A stretch of DNA of 64,000 bases. It comes from Clostridiales bacterium (lineage in GTDB: Bacteria; Bacillota; Clostridia; Oscillospirales; Oscillospiraceae). The translations under genes were made by a program, and so were the position numbers. Positions 15,839-25,198 of the stretch are shown piece by piece. The number at the start of each line of letters is the position of its first letter. Positions within the stretch are counted from its first letter, which is position 1. Location of the stretch: positions 1,301,501-1,365,500 of the forward strand of contig CP107216.1 of NCBI GenBank assembly GCA_025757645.1, in the 5' to 3' direction. The notes under the pieces are model-generated. The model was not told where the DNA came from and did not search any database. It saw nothing but the letters and a program-made list of their open reading frames with translations.

Positions 15839-16687
15839 ATGGAATTTGTTTCTTGCGATCCGTCAAATTACCGCGCCGGGCGCACGCAGCCGGTGCGGTA
15901 CATTGTGATGCACTACACGGCAAACAACGGTGACACTGCGCGCAACAACTGCGATTACTACCACCGCGTGGGCGGCCTGCAGGCCAGCGCGCACTATTTT
16001 TGCGACGAGCACGGCGCGATGCAGTCCGTGCGCGAGTGCGACACGGCGTGGCACTGCGGCGCGCGGGCGTACTGGCACCCCGAGTGCCGCAACGGCAACA
16101 GCATCGGCATTGAGATGTGCAGCCGCAAGCGCGCCGACGGCAGCTACTACATCCTGCCGGAGACCGTGGCCAACGCCGCGGCGCTTGCGCGGGAGATCAT
16201 GCAGCGCTATGGCATCGACACGGAGCACGTGCTGCGGCACTACGACGTGACGGGCAAGCGCTGCCCCATGCCGTGGGTGGATGACCCGGCGCAGTGGACG
16301 GCATTTCTGGCCATGCTGACGCCGGAACACCCGAACGAAGAGGAGGAAGAACCCATGACACGATACAACAAAATCGACGACGTGCCCGATTGGGCGCAGG
16401 ACACGGTGCGCGCGCTGGTGGATGCGGGCGCACTCGGCGGCGTGGGCGGCGGTAATCTGGATCTGTCCATGGATATGATCCGTGGCCTTGTGGTCGGCAC
16501 CAAGTACGCAGCGGCATGCAACCCCCGGTACGAGACGATCAAGGACATGCCCGACTGGGCGCAGGAGGGCGTGCAGCGTCTGGTGGAGCGCGGCGCGCTC
16601 AAAGGAGACGCCGACGGCAATCTGAACGTGACGATGGATATGCTGCGCACGATGATCGTGTGCCAGCGCATGGTCGATGAAAAGTAA
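15839..16687 (+). CDS. Endolysin: N-acetylmuramoyl-L-alanine amidase with two C-terminal repeats
   Basis: The N-terminal 150 residues are an Amidase_2/PGRP domain: YIVMHYTANN supplies His25, GNSIGIEMC supplies Glu92, and HVLRHYDVTGKRCP supplies His134 and Cys142 for zinc binding and catalysis. The enzyme cuts the amide between muramic acid and the stem peptide. Two repeats follow (VPDWAQDTVRALVDAGAL and MPDWAQEGVQRLVERGAL, each ending in SMDM or TMDM), resembling SLH-like wall-binding modules. AAGGAGG precedes the ATG. The holin gene follows 13 bases later. Confidence 0.92.
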   Translation: MEFVSCDPSNYRAGRTQPVRYIVMHYTANNGDTARNNCDYYHRVGGLQASAHYFCDEHGAMQSVRECDTAWHCGARAYWHPECRNGNSIGIEMCSRKRADGSYYILPETVANAAALAREIMQRYGIDTEHVLRHYDVTGKRCPMPWVDDPAQWTAFLAMLTPEHPNEEEEEPMTRYNKIDDVPDWAQDTVRALVDAGALGGVGGGNLDLSMDMIRGLVVGTKYAAACNPRYETIKDMPDWAQEGVQRLVERGALKGDADGNLNVTMDMLRTMIVCQRMVDEK

Positions 16688-16700
16688 AGGAGAAATACAT

Positions 16701-17159
16701 ATGAATGCACCTAGTAAAGCAATGGAACTGAAGGCAGCCATCTCGGCTGTGCTGGCCGGCATGACGGCGTTCTGGGGGTGGACAGGCTGGCTCGTGATCG
16801 TCTGGCTGATTACGATGATCCTGGACTATGCGACCGGCTCGTGGGCGGCGCTGTCGACCGGAACGTGGGATAGCGCCGTAGCGCGTGCCGGCCTGTGGCA
16901 CAAGCTCGGCAGCATCGTGGCCATGCTGGTGGCACTGCTGCTGGATGTGGCGCTGTCGGCGATTATCAATTATGGCGGATTGGGATTTGAGCTGCCGTTT
17001 ACATATAAGACGGCTTTCTTGCCTTTGGTGGCGATTTGGTACATCGTGACGGAACTGGGCAGTATCACAGAAAATGCGGCGAGGCTGGGCGCTCCGGTGC
17101 CGAAGTTCCTGACGGACTGCCTGGCAAAGCTGAAGGACAAAACGGACGAACATAAATAA
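16701..17159 (+). CDS. Holin (phage_holin_4 / toxin-secretion family)
   Basis: This 152-aa membrane protein has three hydrophobic segments (around residues 11-40, 68-90 and 100-115) and the family element LDYATGSWAAL in the first loop, with GLWHKLGSIVAMLVALL next. Holins open the membrane at a set time so that the endolysin reaches peptidoglycan. The ATG at 16701 is preferred because AAAGGAG lies 8 bases before it; the in-frame ATG at 16677 overlaps the endolysin gene. The charged C-terminus would face the cytoplasm. Confidence 0.9.
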   Translation: MNAPSKAMELKAAISAVLAGMTAFWGWTGWLVIVWLITMILDYATGSWAALSTGTWDSAVARAGLWHKLGSIVAMLVALLLDVALSAIINYGGLGFELPFTYKTAFLPLVAIWYIVTELGSITENAARLGAPVPKFLTDCLAKLKDKTDEHK

Positions 17160-17165
17160 CAGCAT

Positions 17166-17188
17166 CCCCGCCGGAGAACCCGGCGGGG
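17166..17188 (+). other. Stem-loop between holin and virion-protein gene
   Basis: A perfect 9-bp GC stem (CCCCGCCGG with CCGGCGGGG) and a 5-base loop. No T-tract follows on the plus strand, so partial termination or mRNA processing is more likely than full termination. Confidence 0.55.
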
Positions 17189-17208
17189 AAAACACTAAGG
17201 AGGCTATT

Positions 17209-18612
17209 ATGGACGCAGGGCAGACCACCAGCTATATCGACGAAAACGGGCAGAAAAAGACCGGCATCGTCGCGCCGAGCTACAACAAGGACACGGACTA
17301 TGCGAAATATATGCAGCGAGCTGCTGCGGATGGCGACATGGGTGCGGCATCGTACTACGAGAGCCAGCGGAACAAGAAGATCGCCGGGGAGGGCATGGAT
17401 TACAGCCCGTCGAGCCTATACGCGCAGTATGCAAAGCAGTACACACAGGATGAAATGAACCGGCTCGAGAGCGGATACACGCCGAGCTACAACGTGGGGA
17501 CGGACTACGCCAGCATGGTGGAGAAGGCGGCAAAAAACGGCGACTACGCCGCTGCGGCCTACTACGAGCAGCAGCGGAACAAGAAGATCGCTGGTGAGGG
17601 TATAACACAATATCAGCCGGAATACACCTACCAGAAATACGCGAAAGACTACGATGACGCACAGCGGGCGGAGCTGGAGCGTGGATACCGGACGGCGGCG
17701 GAAAAGGCTCAGGAGACCGGCTACCTCGAGAGCACGCTGAACATGCTGCAGGAGCAACTGAAGCAGCAGCTTGCGGCGAACGAGACGGAGAGCGCCAAGC
17801 AGACGGAGCTTGCGATGCTGAAGCTCCAGCAGCAGAAAGAGGAAGCGAAGAAGAAATACGACAGCACAGACCGGCAGCTTTACATCGACATGATGAAGGA
17901 GCAGAAGGCACTTCCGGAGCAACTGGCCGGGGCCGGGTACACGGGCGGCGCCACGGAGAGCTCACTGCTGAAAAACAGGCTGTCGTATGAGCAGGCGCTG
18001 CGAGAAAACGAGGGCGGCCGCGCAAGCGCGATGACGGCACTGGATGTTGCCGGAAATGCAGCGGAGCTGCAGCGGCAGATCGCAAAATCGCAGGCTGACC
18101 AGACGGCGCGCAGCAACTACCTGACCAACTACAGCAGCATCATGAGCGGGCTGCAGAGCCAGCGAAACTACGAGCAGGAGCAGGAGCTGGAAAGGAAACA
18201 GCAGGAGATCAGCTACGCACTGGCGGCGGCGGACAACTTGGCCAAGTACGGAGACTTCTCTGGATATGAAAAGGTGACGGACAGTAACGGCAACCGCCTG
18301 TATACGGACGCGCAGATCGCGGCAATGAAGGCAGAGTATGACGCGCTGAAGGCGGCGAGCACCAGAACAAGAAGCACGGGCGGCGGCGGGGGTTATAGCT
18401 ACAGCGATTACAGCTATACACCGGCGGAGACGCAGGAAGAAACCGAGGAGACGCAGGACTGGACATCTGGCGATTTTGTGGCGAAGCTGGCTGAGGCGAA
18501 GCAGTCGGGATGGACGAACAAGCAGCTCCGGGCGCAGATCGACCAGGCGAAAAAAGACGGCCTGATCTCCAGGGACAGCGCAATCCGGCTGAAGTACCAG
18601 TACAGAGATTAA
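17209..18612 (+). CDS. Putative internal virion / ejection protein (467 aa)
   Basis: The N-terminus carries two copies of a roughly 42-residue unit, PSYN..TDYA...AAA.GD..AA.YYE followed by QQRNKKIAGEG, at about residues 23-65 and 86-130. A long Gln/Lys/Glu-rich helix (about 150-330) with QEQLKQQLAANETES and YEQEQELERKQQE follows, then a Gly/Ser/Tyr linker and a C-terminal helical pair. Composition and location next to the giant ejection gene suggest an internal virion protein that leaves with the DNA. No enzymatic motif is seen. AAGGAGG precedes the start. Confidence 0.62.
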   Translation: MDAGQTTSYIDENGQKKTGIVAPSYNKDTDYAKYMQRAAADGDMGAASYYESQRNKKIAGEGMDYSPSSLYAQYAKQYTQDEMNRLESGYTPSYNVGTDYASMVEKAAKNGDYAAAAYYEQQRNKKIAGEGITQYQPEYTYQKYAKDYDDAQRAELERGYRTAAEKAQETGYLESTLNMLQEQLKQQLAANETESAKQTELAMLKLQQQKEEAKKKYDSTDRQLYIDMMKEQKALPEQLAGAGYTGGATESSLLKNRLSYEQALRENEGGRASAMTALDVAGNAAELQRQIAKSQADQTARSNYLTNYSSIMSGLQSQRNYEQEQELERKQQEISYALAAADNLAKYGDFSGYEKVTDSNGNRLYTDAQIAAMKAEYDALKAASTRTRSTGGGGGYSYSDYSYTPAETQEETEETQDWTSGDFVAKLAEAKQSGWTNKQLRAQIDQAKKDGLISRDSAIRLKYQYRD

Positions 18613-18623
18613 GGGGGCACACC

Positions 18624-21600
18624 ATGGCAATGTCGACGGGCGAGTTCATGCGGAAGTATGGGCTGAAGAAAGGAACACAGAAAACGCAGACGCAGGGGGC
18701 GGGCGGGCCCCTTGCGTCGGGGGGGGAACTTTCAACCGGCGAGTTTATGCAGACGTTCAACGCGAAGGCGGCGGAGCCGGTGCACCATTACGCGACGATG
18801 CATTTCGACGAGAAAAAGAAACAGAAGAAAACGCAGAACCCGGAACTGCCGAAGGGACTTTCATTCGGCGAGTACCTGAAGCTCGGCACGAAGGACGCAA
18901 AGGAATACTTAAACGCTATTGGCAACCTGCCGCGCACGATCTTCGACAAGACAATCGACACAGTGGACAACGCCGAAAAGGGTGTGGCCGACCTCGGGAA
19001 GCAAGTTACCGGCAAATGGGACAGCTCGGACATCCAGCGCTGGGCGGCGGAGAAAGAAGCGCCGGCACAGCCGGATGACAAAGAGACCGGGAAGGGTATG
19101 CTGTGGAAGGGCGTGACGCAGGCGGCAAACGGCTTTGCGCAGACGCTCGGCTGGCTGCCGGGCAACGCGCTGAAAGAATTGGGCTGGGAGAATAACCCCT
19201 TTTCCAACTTAGCAGAGGCGCAGCAGCAGATCGCGGACGCTGCGCAGGAATACTACGGCAAGAACATGCAGAACGGCACGAAGGGGCAGAAGATCGCAGA
19301 CGAGATCGGCACGTCGACTGTAGCAGCACTGCCGCAGGCAATCATGGCGATGATGACAATGGGCGGGAGTGCGGAAGCGCAGCTTGCAACAGGCGGAGCA
19401 AGGGCTGCCGCGACACTGCCGGGCATCGTCGGAAACGCGAAAACTTCGGCAGTCACTGCGCAGCAGATGGCGCAGGCAATGGCGAAGGATCCGAACTTCT
19501 GGTTGGCGTTTTCACAGGTGGCCGGGCAGAACTACCAGGACGCAAAAGCGGACGGCGCATCGGATTGGGAAGCAAATGCGTTTGCCATGGCCAACGGGCT
19601 TGTGAACGCGGCGGCCGAAGTGGCCGGCGGTATTCAGAAGCTGCCGGGCGAGCTGCAGGTGAGTGAGAGCGCGCTGAAATCGTGGATCAAGTCGGCCGCG
19701 GAAGAAGGTCAGGAAGAAGTCGTGCAGGGCGTGCTGGAGCGCGCGCTGCAGAACCTGACCTACAACAAGGGGAACAAGGTGTTTTCGACGAAGGACGAGG
19801 ACGCCGTGCTCAACCCCGTGACGGGCGCGAAGGAATTCGGACTCGGTATGACCGTCGGTGGCATCCTCGGCGGAGGACAGACGATTGTCGGAAAAACCGC
19901 AGGGCTTGCGCGCGGAGCGGCGGGGAACGTACAGGCCGACGTGCGGGAACTGCCGAAGGCGCAAACCGTTGAGGAAAACACGCAGGAAGCCAACAATTCA
20001 GCGACGGCGGCGCAGGTGACGGAAGTACGCGAACTGCCAGCGGAGCAGACAAGCGTGGAGACGCAGACAGCAGAAGCACGCGAGCTGCCAATGGGGCAGG
20101 TGAGTGCGGAGTCGCAGGTGCGGGAACTGCTGGGCGGCGAGGTGACGAACAGCAAGGCGGAGAGGATCCTTGCAAATGCCGAGCTCCGGACAGCGTTTGA
20201 AACTGTAACCGGCGAGACGTTGGCCGGAACCAAGGCGCAGCAGCGCGAGACCATCAAGCGAGCGGCAGAATCACAAAATGCGCAGATTTTGCAGCAGAAT
20301 GCGCAAATTCAGCAAGTTCATTCACAAAATCAGGCGAAAATTGTGAATGAACCGGTTGCGAGCACGGCAAACGCGCAGGAAAGCGGCAATTTTGCAGATG
20401 TGCGGGGGCTGCCGTCTGCCGATACGCAGGTCAAAAGCAAAAATGAACGAACTTCGAAGGCTATGCCACTTTTGCCAGAGAGATCAGAAATCGCAGGCTC
20501 GCAGGGGCTTCCGGTGCGAGCAGATAATGCGGTGTACAAAGTGGTTGAGATACCACAGGAGAAAATCGACGAGATATCCGCGTATGTTGATTCTGTCGAA
20601 AGCGCTACGGCGAGAAAAAAATATAAGCGGATTATTAAAGACTTGTTCATGGGTAAGACCTTCAAGAATGCGAACACATTGGCGAACGGACTGTATTACG
20701 AAATCGGCATTGGCTCGAAGGGAATTGGCGAGATTATTTCGAGGCAGCCGGTAAGCGCTGATACATTGGCAATGCTGGAGCAGCTGGACGAAATTGTGGA
20801 AAATGCGAAGTGGATGGCAAGCGAGCCGTCAAAGCACACGGCGCGCCACTTGAAGAGGACAGACATTTTTGAAACGAAAGCCATGTTCGGAGAGCTGCCA
20901 GGCGTCGCAAGAATGCGTGTGAATGTGGGAGACCAGGGAAACAACCTGTACTATTTGACAAATGTAAAAACAGAGGCTTCAAACTCTCAACCGCGCAACA
21001 ACGATCGTTGGAAACGCGGGATAGAGAGTGAAGCCTCTGCAAGTAATATGGTATCAGAATCGAAAAGAGATGTCAAGAGCACGCAGGCGAAAGAAAGCGC
21101 ACGAACTGCGGCCGAAGGCTACGCACGCGAGCACGGACTGCTGACCGGAGAAAACACGAGCAGCTCGGCGGTGGAAGAAAACGCGCGCGTGATGCGCGAG
21201 GCGCAGGAGAACGAGGCGGAGCGGCAGGAACTGCGAGACACCCCTGTGGAGCCGGGCACGCACGCGGAAAGGATGGGCGTGAAGATCAGCCACCCGTTTG
21301 CGCCGATCACGAACGTGGACGACCTTGTAACAGAGGCGAAATACGCCAAAAAGGCGAGCCGGGACATCGAGAAGAAAATCCGGGAGCTGAACCCGGCACC
21401 GGCAGAGAAAGAATTTGCGCAGGGAATCGCAAAAGGGGCATCATTCGACAGCGCCGGGAACATCGTGGGCGGAACGTACACGGCGGAGCAGATACCGACG
21501 ACCATGTCAAAGGAAAAGGTGACGCAGCTCGCGTACTACTACATGGCAAAAAACGACTACGCGGGCAAACTGATCCGGAGCCGCAAATACGCCGCGCAGC

Positions 21601-24600
21601 GGCAGTGGCAGGCAAAGCTGGAGGAGCTATTCGGGACACCAGATGACCGGAAACTACCGGGCGCGCTGAGTTTGCAGGTGAACACGATGCAGCGGAACGT
21701 GGAGAAAACATTCGGGAAGGAACTGGGAAAGAAAATCAACGAAGAGCTCTTCGACCCGATCCTCGAAAATTCCGCAGAAAAGATCCGCTTTATTAACCGG
21801 ATGTTTGACCGCGTGCGCGGGTTCGACCTGAGCGAATCGGAGAGCGCGCTGGTGCAGCGAGTGATCGAAGGGACCGCGGTGGCGGACCAGGTGAGCAAGC
21901 TGGATCCGGATATGCGAAAGCGCGTGGCGGATGCGGCAACGAGTACGGACGTGAAGAAGACCGCTGCGGAAATGAACATTCCACGGGAGCAAATGGAGCT
22001 CGTGGAGCGGTACAAGGCGTGGCTGGACACGCAGGCAAGGCTGCAGGACGCGGACGTGGACGCAAAGAAAATCGAAGAAGCGGCGGCGGGATACAAAAAA
22101 GCATATAACGAATTCTACGACCTGATCAACGAATTCCTTGTGAGCCATGGGTATGATCCGATCGGCTATGTGAAAGGGTACGCCCCGCACATGCAGCCAG
22201 AGAAGGCGCAGGAGGGAACGGCAAAGTTCCTGAAACTGATTGGGATCGACGCGCAGGTGTCGGAGCTGCCGACGGCCATCGCTGGCAGGACGGATAGCTT
22301 CCGGCCAGGAAAGCAGTGGAACCCGTACTTCCTCGAACGCACGAAAACGAGCAACGATAACGTAGAATATGACGCAGTAGGCGGTTATGAATCCTACGTC
22401 AACTACATGGCGAATGTCCTATATCACACGGACGACATCATGAAGCTGCGCGAAATGTCCAAATACTTTCGCGGGAAGTATGCGCGGGATGGGATCAGCG
22501 ACCGGATTGCGCAGGCGAGAGAGATGCACAATGCATCGCTGGAGCAGAAGATCGGATTCCTGGAATCGGCGGACCGGATCGCGGAGGGCACGCGCCTGAC
22601 GGAGGAGCAGGCAGACGCGGCACTGGACAAATACATCGACAGCTTGTTTGAAAACATCAACGGAATGACGAAGTACGGGCAGTTCGTGTCCGTATTGGAT
22701 GACTACACGAACAAGCTGGCGGGGAAGCAGACGAAGGTGGATCGCGTGTTTGAAGACAAGTTCGGGCGCAACTTCCTGAACCTCGGCAACAAGCTCTCGG
22801 CCATTTTCGGACAGAGCACCATCGTGGGCAATCTGTCGTCCGCACTGAACCAGACGGCACAGATCCCGATGCTGGCGGCAGAAGTCGGAGCGGGGAATGT
22901 CGCAGAAGCTGTCCGGGACATCGTGACCGGGGAGACGAAGGCGGACGGATGGGAAGGCGCAAGTGACTTCCTGACCGGTAAGCGGGGAATTGACCAGCTG
23001 ACGGAAACTAAGGGGCTGGGGAAGGTGATGGACGTTGCCGCTATCCCGTTCGAAGCGGTGGACGACGTGGCCAGCCGCGTGATCGTGCGTGCAAAATACC
23101 TGCAGGAAGTGAAAAAGGGCGCAACGCATGAGAAAGCAATGAGGGCGGCGGATGAATATGCCAGCAGGATGGTGGGCAACCGCATCCAGGGCGCGAAGCC
23201 GATGGCGTTTGAGGACAAAAACGTTTTCTCGAAGGCGCTGACGACGTTCCAGCTCGAGGTTGCCAACGCATGGAGTCATATCTCGCACGACTTGCCGATG
23301 GAATTTCAGACGATGGCAAAGACGCAGGGGAAGACTGCAGCCGTGAAAAAGCTCTGCGGATTCGTGGCAAAGTACCTGCTGGAGGCATTCATCTTCAACC
23401 GACTGACGGAATGGCTCTACGGTGGAACGCCGGCGCCGTTCGACGTGATCGGATATGTGACCGGCGCTATCGGCGCAGGCGAGGGACTGAGCACGAACAA
23501 GTACTTGCTGACGGCGCTGGACAACGCGCTGGAAGCGGCGACCGGAGAACGGGAACTCGGAACGGAAAAGCCGGAGCAGAAATTTGACACGGAAGCGGCG
23601 TGGGACCAACTGCGGTATACAGCATCAGGCGACCTTCCGTTTATCTCAAATGCGCTTTCCATGGCGGGAGCAAGCGACAGCAACATGCCGCTGCCGACAG
23701 TTCCGGTAAATACGCTTTCCGATGCAAAAACCGCTGTGTTCGGGAAAGATGCGGACACGCGCAAAGACGCGGCGCAGAAGCTGGCGGAGGACGCACCGAA
23801 GGAGCTGAAGACATGGCTGCCGATGGGCAACCAGATCTATAAGACCGGAAAGGGCGTCGAGACGCTTGTGCGCGGCGGTGCATATTCCGGGTATGGAGAC
23901 TCCGAGCGGCTGAAGTATCCTGTGGACACGAGCGGGCCGAAGGGCCTGCTGAAAGGCGCGCAGATGGTGCTGTTTGGGCCGAATGCGACGCAGGACGCGA
24001 ACGAGTTCTATGCATCCGGCGACAGAAGCCTGACCGTAAAGCAGACGCAGGCGTATCGGGACATCGTCGCCAGCGGGGCGGATAAAAAGACCGTGTACGA
24101 AACCATGCAGGCCGTGCGCAGTGTGGATGACGACGACCCGGAGGCGGCGGCAAAAGCAAAGCGCGACGCGATCCGCAACGCGGATCTGCCGGACAGATAC
24201 AAACAGCAGATCTATTCGGCCATGATCGGCGACGGAAAGGACGTGAAGTTCAGCGCGCTGCGATCGGAAAAAATGTCGTGGGACAGCATCATGGATTGCT
24301 ACGACGTTTACGACCGGATCAACCGGGACAACGAGAAAGCGTCCGTAAAGGCGGTCGAGTTTGCAGCGGAGGTGGATCGCATGAACCTTTCTGACGCCCA
24401 GAAGACGGCCGTGAAAAGCAATCTGGTGTTTTACTCCGGAGTGCAGGCAAAGGCCGAAACGTATGAGAAAATCACCGGAGCGGGCGTCAGCACGAGCGAG
24501 GCGGAAACACTCGCGCGCACGATTGGAGCACTGACCCCGGAGAAAGGCGCGGACAGCGTGACCGCTATGCAGAAATACAAAGCAATCGTTAACAGCGGCG

Positions 24601-24986
24601 TTTCCGATGCGACGGCAGCGGCGGCCGTGCAGGCGATCATGCCGGATTCCATCGCCGTGAAATTCTCGGCGGTGCGCCAGTGGAACGTGCCGGCGGAGAA
24701 ATACGTTGAAGTGTATGAAGCAACGGAGGGAATCAAAGAAAAGTACGGCAAGACATCTCTGAACGCAGGCATGGCAAAAGCGGCGATCGACTCCGTGAGC
24801 GGCTTGACGCAGGAGCAGCGCGCGGCGCTGTGGCAAATTCAGAACAAGAGCTGGAAGCCGTATAAAAACCCGTACTCTACTGCGGTGGGCAGCAGTGTAC
24901 GGGCAAGGCTGGAGAGCGGGACGGTGACAAACAGCCTTCCGACGGGCACAAGCAGGGCGGCCGGGGCGCTCGGGTTGCCGAGGTGA
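18624..24986 (+). CDS. Giant polyvalent / DNA-ejection protein (2120 aa)
   Basis: The start at 18624 (MAMSTGEFMRKYG) has AAGGGGG upstream. Three STGEFM/SFGEYL motifs open the protein. Hydrophobic segments lie near residues 230-300. A low-complexity region has four VRELP-type repeats (about 450-510). An AT-rich cassette (about 570-810) encodes VYKVVEIPQEKIDE through LPGVARMRVNVGDQGNNLYYL, resembling BECR-fold (RelE/EndoU-like) domains of phage polyvalent proteins. The C-terminal third includes a membrane-prone block with FSKALTTFQLEVANAW and FNRLTEWLYGG, like large polyvalent-associated domain LPD38. Such proteins are injected with the genome. Domain names are inferences. Confidence 0.7.
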   Translation: MAMSTGEFMRKYGLKKGTQKTQTQGAGGPLASGGELSTGEFMQTFNAKAAEPVHHYATMHFDEKKKQKKTQNPELPKGLSFGEYLKLGTKDAKEYLNAIGNLPRTIFDKTIDTVDNAEKGVADLGKQVTGKWDSSDIQRWAAEKEAPAQPDDKETGKGMLWKGVTQAANGFAQTLGWLPGNALKELGWENNPFSNLAEAQQQIADAAQEYYGKNMQNGTKGQKIADEIGTSTVAALPQAIMAMMTMGGSAEAQLATGGARAAATLPGIVGNAKTSAVTAQQMAQAMAKDPNFWLAFSQVAGQNYQDAKADGASDWEANAFAMANGLVNAAAEVAGGIQKLPGELQVSESALKSWIKSAAEEGQEEVVQGVLERALQNLTYNKGNKVFSTKDEDAVLNPVTGAKEFGLGMTVGGILGGGQTIVGKTAGLARGAAGNVQADVRELPKAQTVEENTQEANNSATAAQVTEVRELPAEQTSVETQTAEARELPMGQVSAESQVRELLGGEVTNSKAERILANAELRTAFETVTGETLAGTKAQQRETIKRAAESQNAQILQQNAQIQQVHSQNQAKIVNEPVASTANAQESGNFADVRGLPSADTQVKSKNERTSKAMPLLPERSEIAGSQGLPVRADNAVYKVVEIPQEKIDEISAYVDSVESATARKKYKRIIKDLFMGKTFKNANTLANGLYYEIGIGSKGIGEIISRQPVSADTLAMLEQLDEIVENAKWMASEPSKHTARHLKRTDIFETKAMFGELPGVARMRVNVGDQGNNLYYLTNVKTEASNSQPRNNDRWKRGIESEASASNMVSESKRDVKSTQAKESARTAAEGYAREHGLLTGENTSSSAVEENARVMREAQENEAERQELRDTPVEPGTHAERMGVKISHPFAPITNVDDLVTEAKYAKKASRDIEKKIRELNPAPAEKEFAQGIAKGASFDSAGNIVGGTYTAEQIPTTMSKEKVTQLAYYYMAKNDYAGKLIRSRKYAAQRQWQAKLEELFGTPDDRKLPGALSLQVNTMQRNVEKTFGKELGKKINEELFDPILENSAEKIRFINRMFDRVRGFDLSESESALVQRVIEGTAVADQVSKLDPDMRKRVADAATSTDVKKTAAEMNIPREQMELVERYKAWLDTQARLQDADVDAKKIEEAAAGYKKAYNEFYDLINEFLVSHGYDPIGYVKGYAPHMQPEKAQEGTAKFLKLIGIDAQVSELPTAIAGRTDSFRPGKQWNPYFLERTKTSNDNVEYDAVGGYESYVNYMANVLYHTDDIMKLREMSKYFRGKYARDGISDRIAQAREMHNASLEQKIGFLESADRIAEGTRLTEEQADAALDKYIDSLFENINGMTKYGQFVSVLDDYTNKLAGKQTKVDRVFEDKFGRNFLNLGNKLSAIFGQSTIVGNLSSALNQTAQIPMLAAEVGAGNVAEAVRDIVTGETKADGWEGASDFLTGKRGIDQLTETKGLGKVMDVAAIPFEAVDDVASRVIVRAKYLQEVKKGATHEKAMRAADEYASRMVGNRIQGAKPMAFEDKNVFSKALTTFQLEVANAWSHISHDLPMEFQTMAKTQGKTAAVKKLCGFVAKYLLEAFIFNRLTEWLYGGTPAPFDVIGYVTGAIGAGEGLSTNKYLLTALDNALEAATGERELGTEKPEQKFDTEAAWDQLRYTASGDLPFISNALSMAGASDSNMPLPTVPVNTLSDAKTAVFGKDADTRKDAAQKLAEDAPKELKTWLPMGNQIYKTGKGVETLVRGGAYSGYGDSERLKYPVDTSGPKGLLKGAQMVLFGPNATQDANEFYASGDRSLTVKQTQAYRDIVASGADKKTVYETMQAVRSVDDDDPEAAAKAKRDAIRNADLPDRYKQQIYSAMIGDGKDVKFSALRSEKMSWDSIMDCYDVYDRINRDNEKASVKAVEFAAEVDRMNLSDAQKTAVKSNLVFYSGVQAKAETYEKITGAGVSTSEAETLARTIGALTPEKGADSVTAMQKYKAIVNSGVSDATAAAAVQAIMPDSIAVKFSAVRQWNVPAEKYVEVYEATEGIKEKYGKTSLNAGMAKAAIDSVSGLTQEQRAALWQIQNKSWKPYKNPYSTAVGSSVRARLESGTVTNSLPTGTSRAAGALGLPR
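20971..21039 (+). repeat. 69-base palindromic element inside the coding frame
   Basis: CAGAGGCTTC (20971-20980) pairs perfectly with GAAGCCTCTG (21030-21039). Further paired blocks follow inward: ACTCTC with GAGAGT, CCGCG with CGCGG, and CAAC with GTTG around loop AACGATC. About 25 base pairs form in total. It is read in frame within the giant protein gene at the end of the AT-rich cassette. Confidence 0.85.
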
Positions 24987-25060
24987 TGGCGGTTGACAAA
25001 AGCGGAGGATGAACTTATAATAAAGCCAGCCTCGCGGAAGGGAGGGCGGTAAACTCTCCT

Positions 25061-25106
25061 TATATGCTGAACACAGCATCTACACACCGCGACGGCTATA
25101 TGCTGA
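25061..25106 (+). repeat. Paired TATATGCTGA direct repeats near the phage end
   Basis: TATATGCTGA occurs at 25061-25070 and 25097-25106, 36 bases apart; the first copy also forms the hairpin ATGCTG-AACA-CAGCAT. Short repeats beside an attachment core are typical of integrase arm sites, but this is a guess. Confidence 0.4.
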
Positions 25107-25126
25107 TATATCGACGTTTTTAAAGG

Positions 25127-25150
25127 CTTCAAATCCCTCCTTCTCCGCCA
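25127..25150 (+). other. Candidate attR: duplicate tRNA-Ser 3' end
   Basis: The stretch from GGCTTCAAATCCC to TTCTCCGCCA has the T-loop, acceptor strand and CCA of a serine tRNA, but no tRNA body precedes it. It ends directly at a perfect terminator (25152-25182). Tyrosine integrases commonly insert phages in tRNA 3' ends, leaving one intact tRNA and one partial copy. On that model the intact partner tRNA lies left of the window. About 20 of 27 positions match the intact tRNA-Ser at 25199, which is a different isoacceptor. Confidence 0.6.
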
Positions 25151-25151
25151 A

Positions 25152-25185
25152 AAACAAGACGCCGGTCATCGGCGTCTTGTTTCTC
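25152..25185 (+). terminator. Terminator after the tRNA 3'-end copy
   Basis: AAACAAGACGCCG pairs perfectly with CGGCGTCTTGTTT (13 bp, loop GTCAT). It would end transcription of the phage late operon or of the original tRNA. Confidence 0.8.
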
Positions 25186-25198
25186 TATCTGCATATCT

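Larger units (their letters stand above)
1..25150. mobile_element. Podovirus-like prophage (right part; left end outside window)
   Basis: Contiguous phage genes run from the left edge to a candidate attachment site: leftward small zinc-ribbon genes, then rightward Rep, terminases, capsid, portal, fibres, lysis and ejection genes. No tape-measure, sheath or baseplate-hub gene is present, and a gp10-like tail protein and a P22-like portal are, which points to a short-tailed virion. The right boundary is placed at a duplicate tRNA-Ser 3' end just before an intact host tRNA-Ser. Integrase and repressor must lie left of base 1 if present. No structural gene is visibly broken, so the element could be functional, but this is inference. 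Confidence 0.88.

Noticed and set aside
25034..25150. A complete phage-encoded tRNA or selenocysteine tRNA
   Set aside because: Only the 3' end looks like a tRNA; no anticodon arm or D-arm could be folded, so a partial attachment-site copy explains it better.
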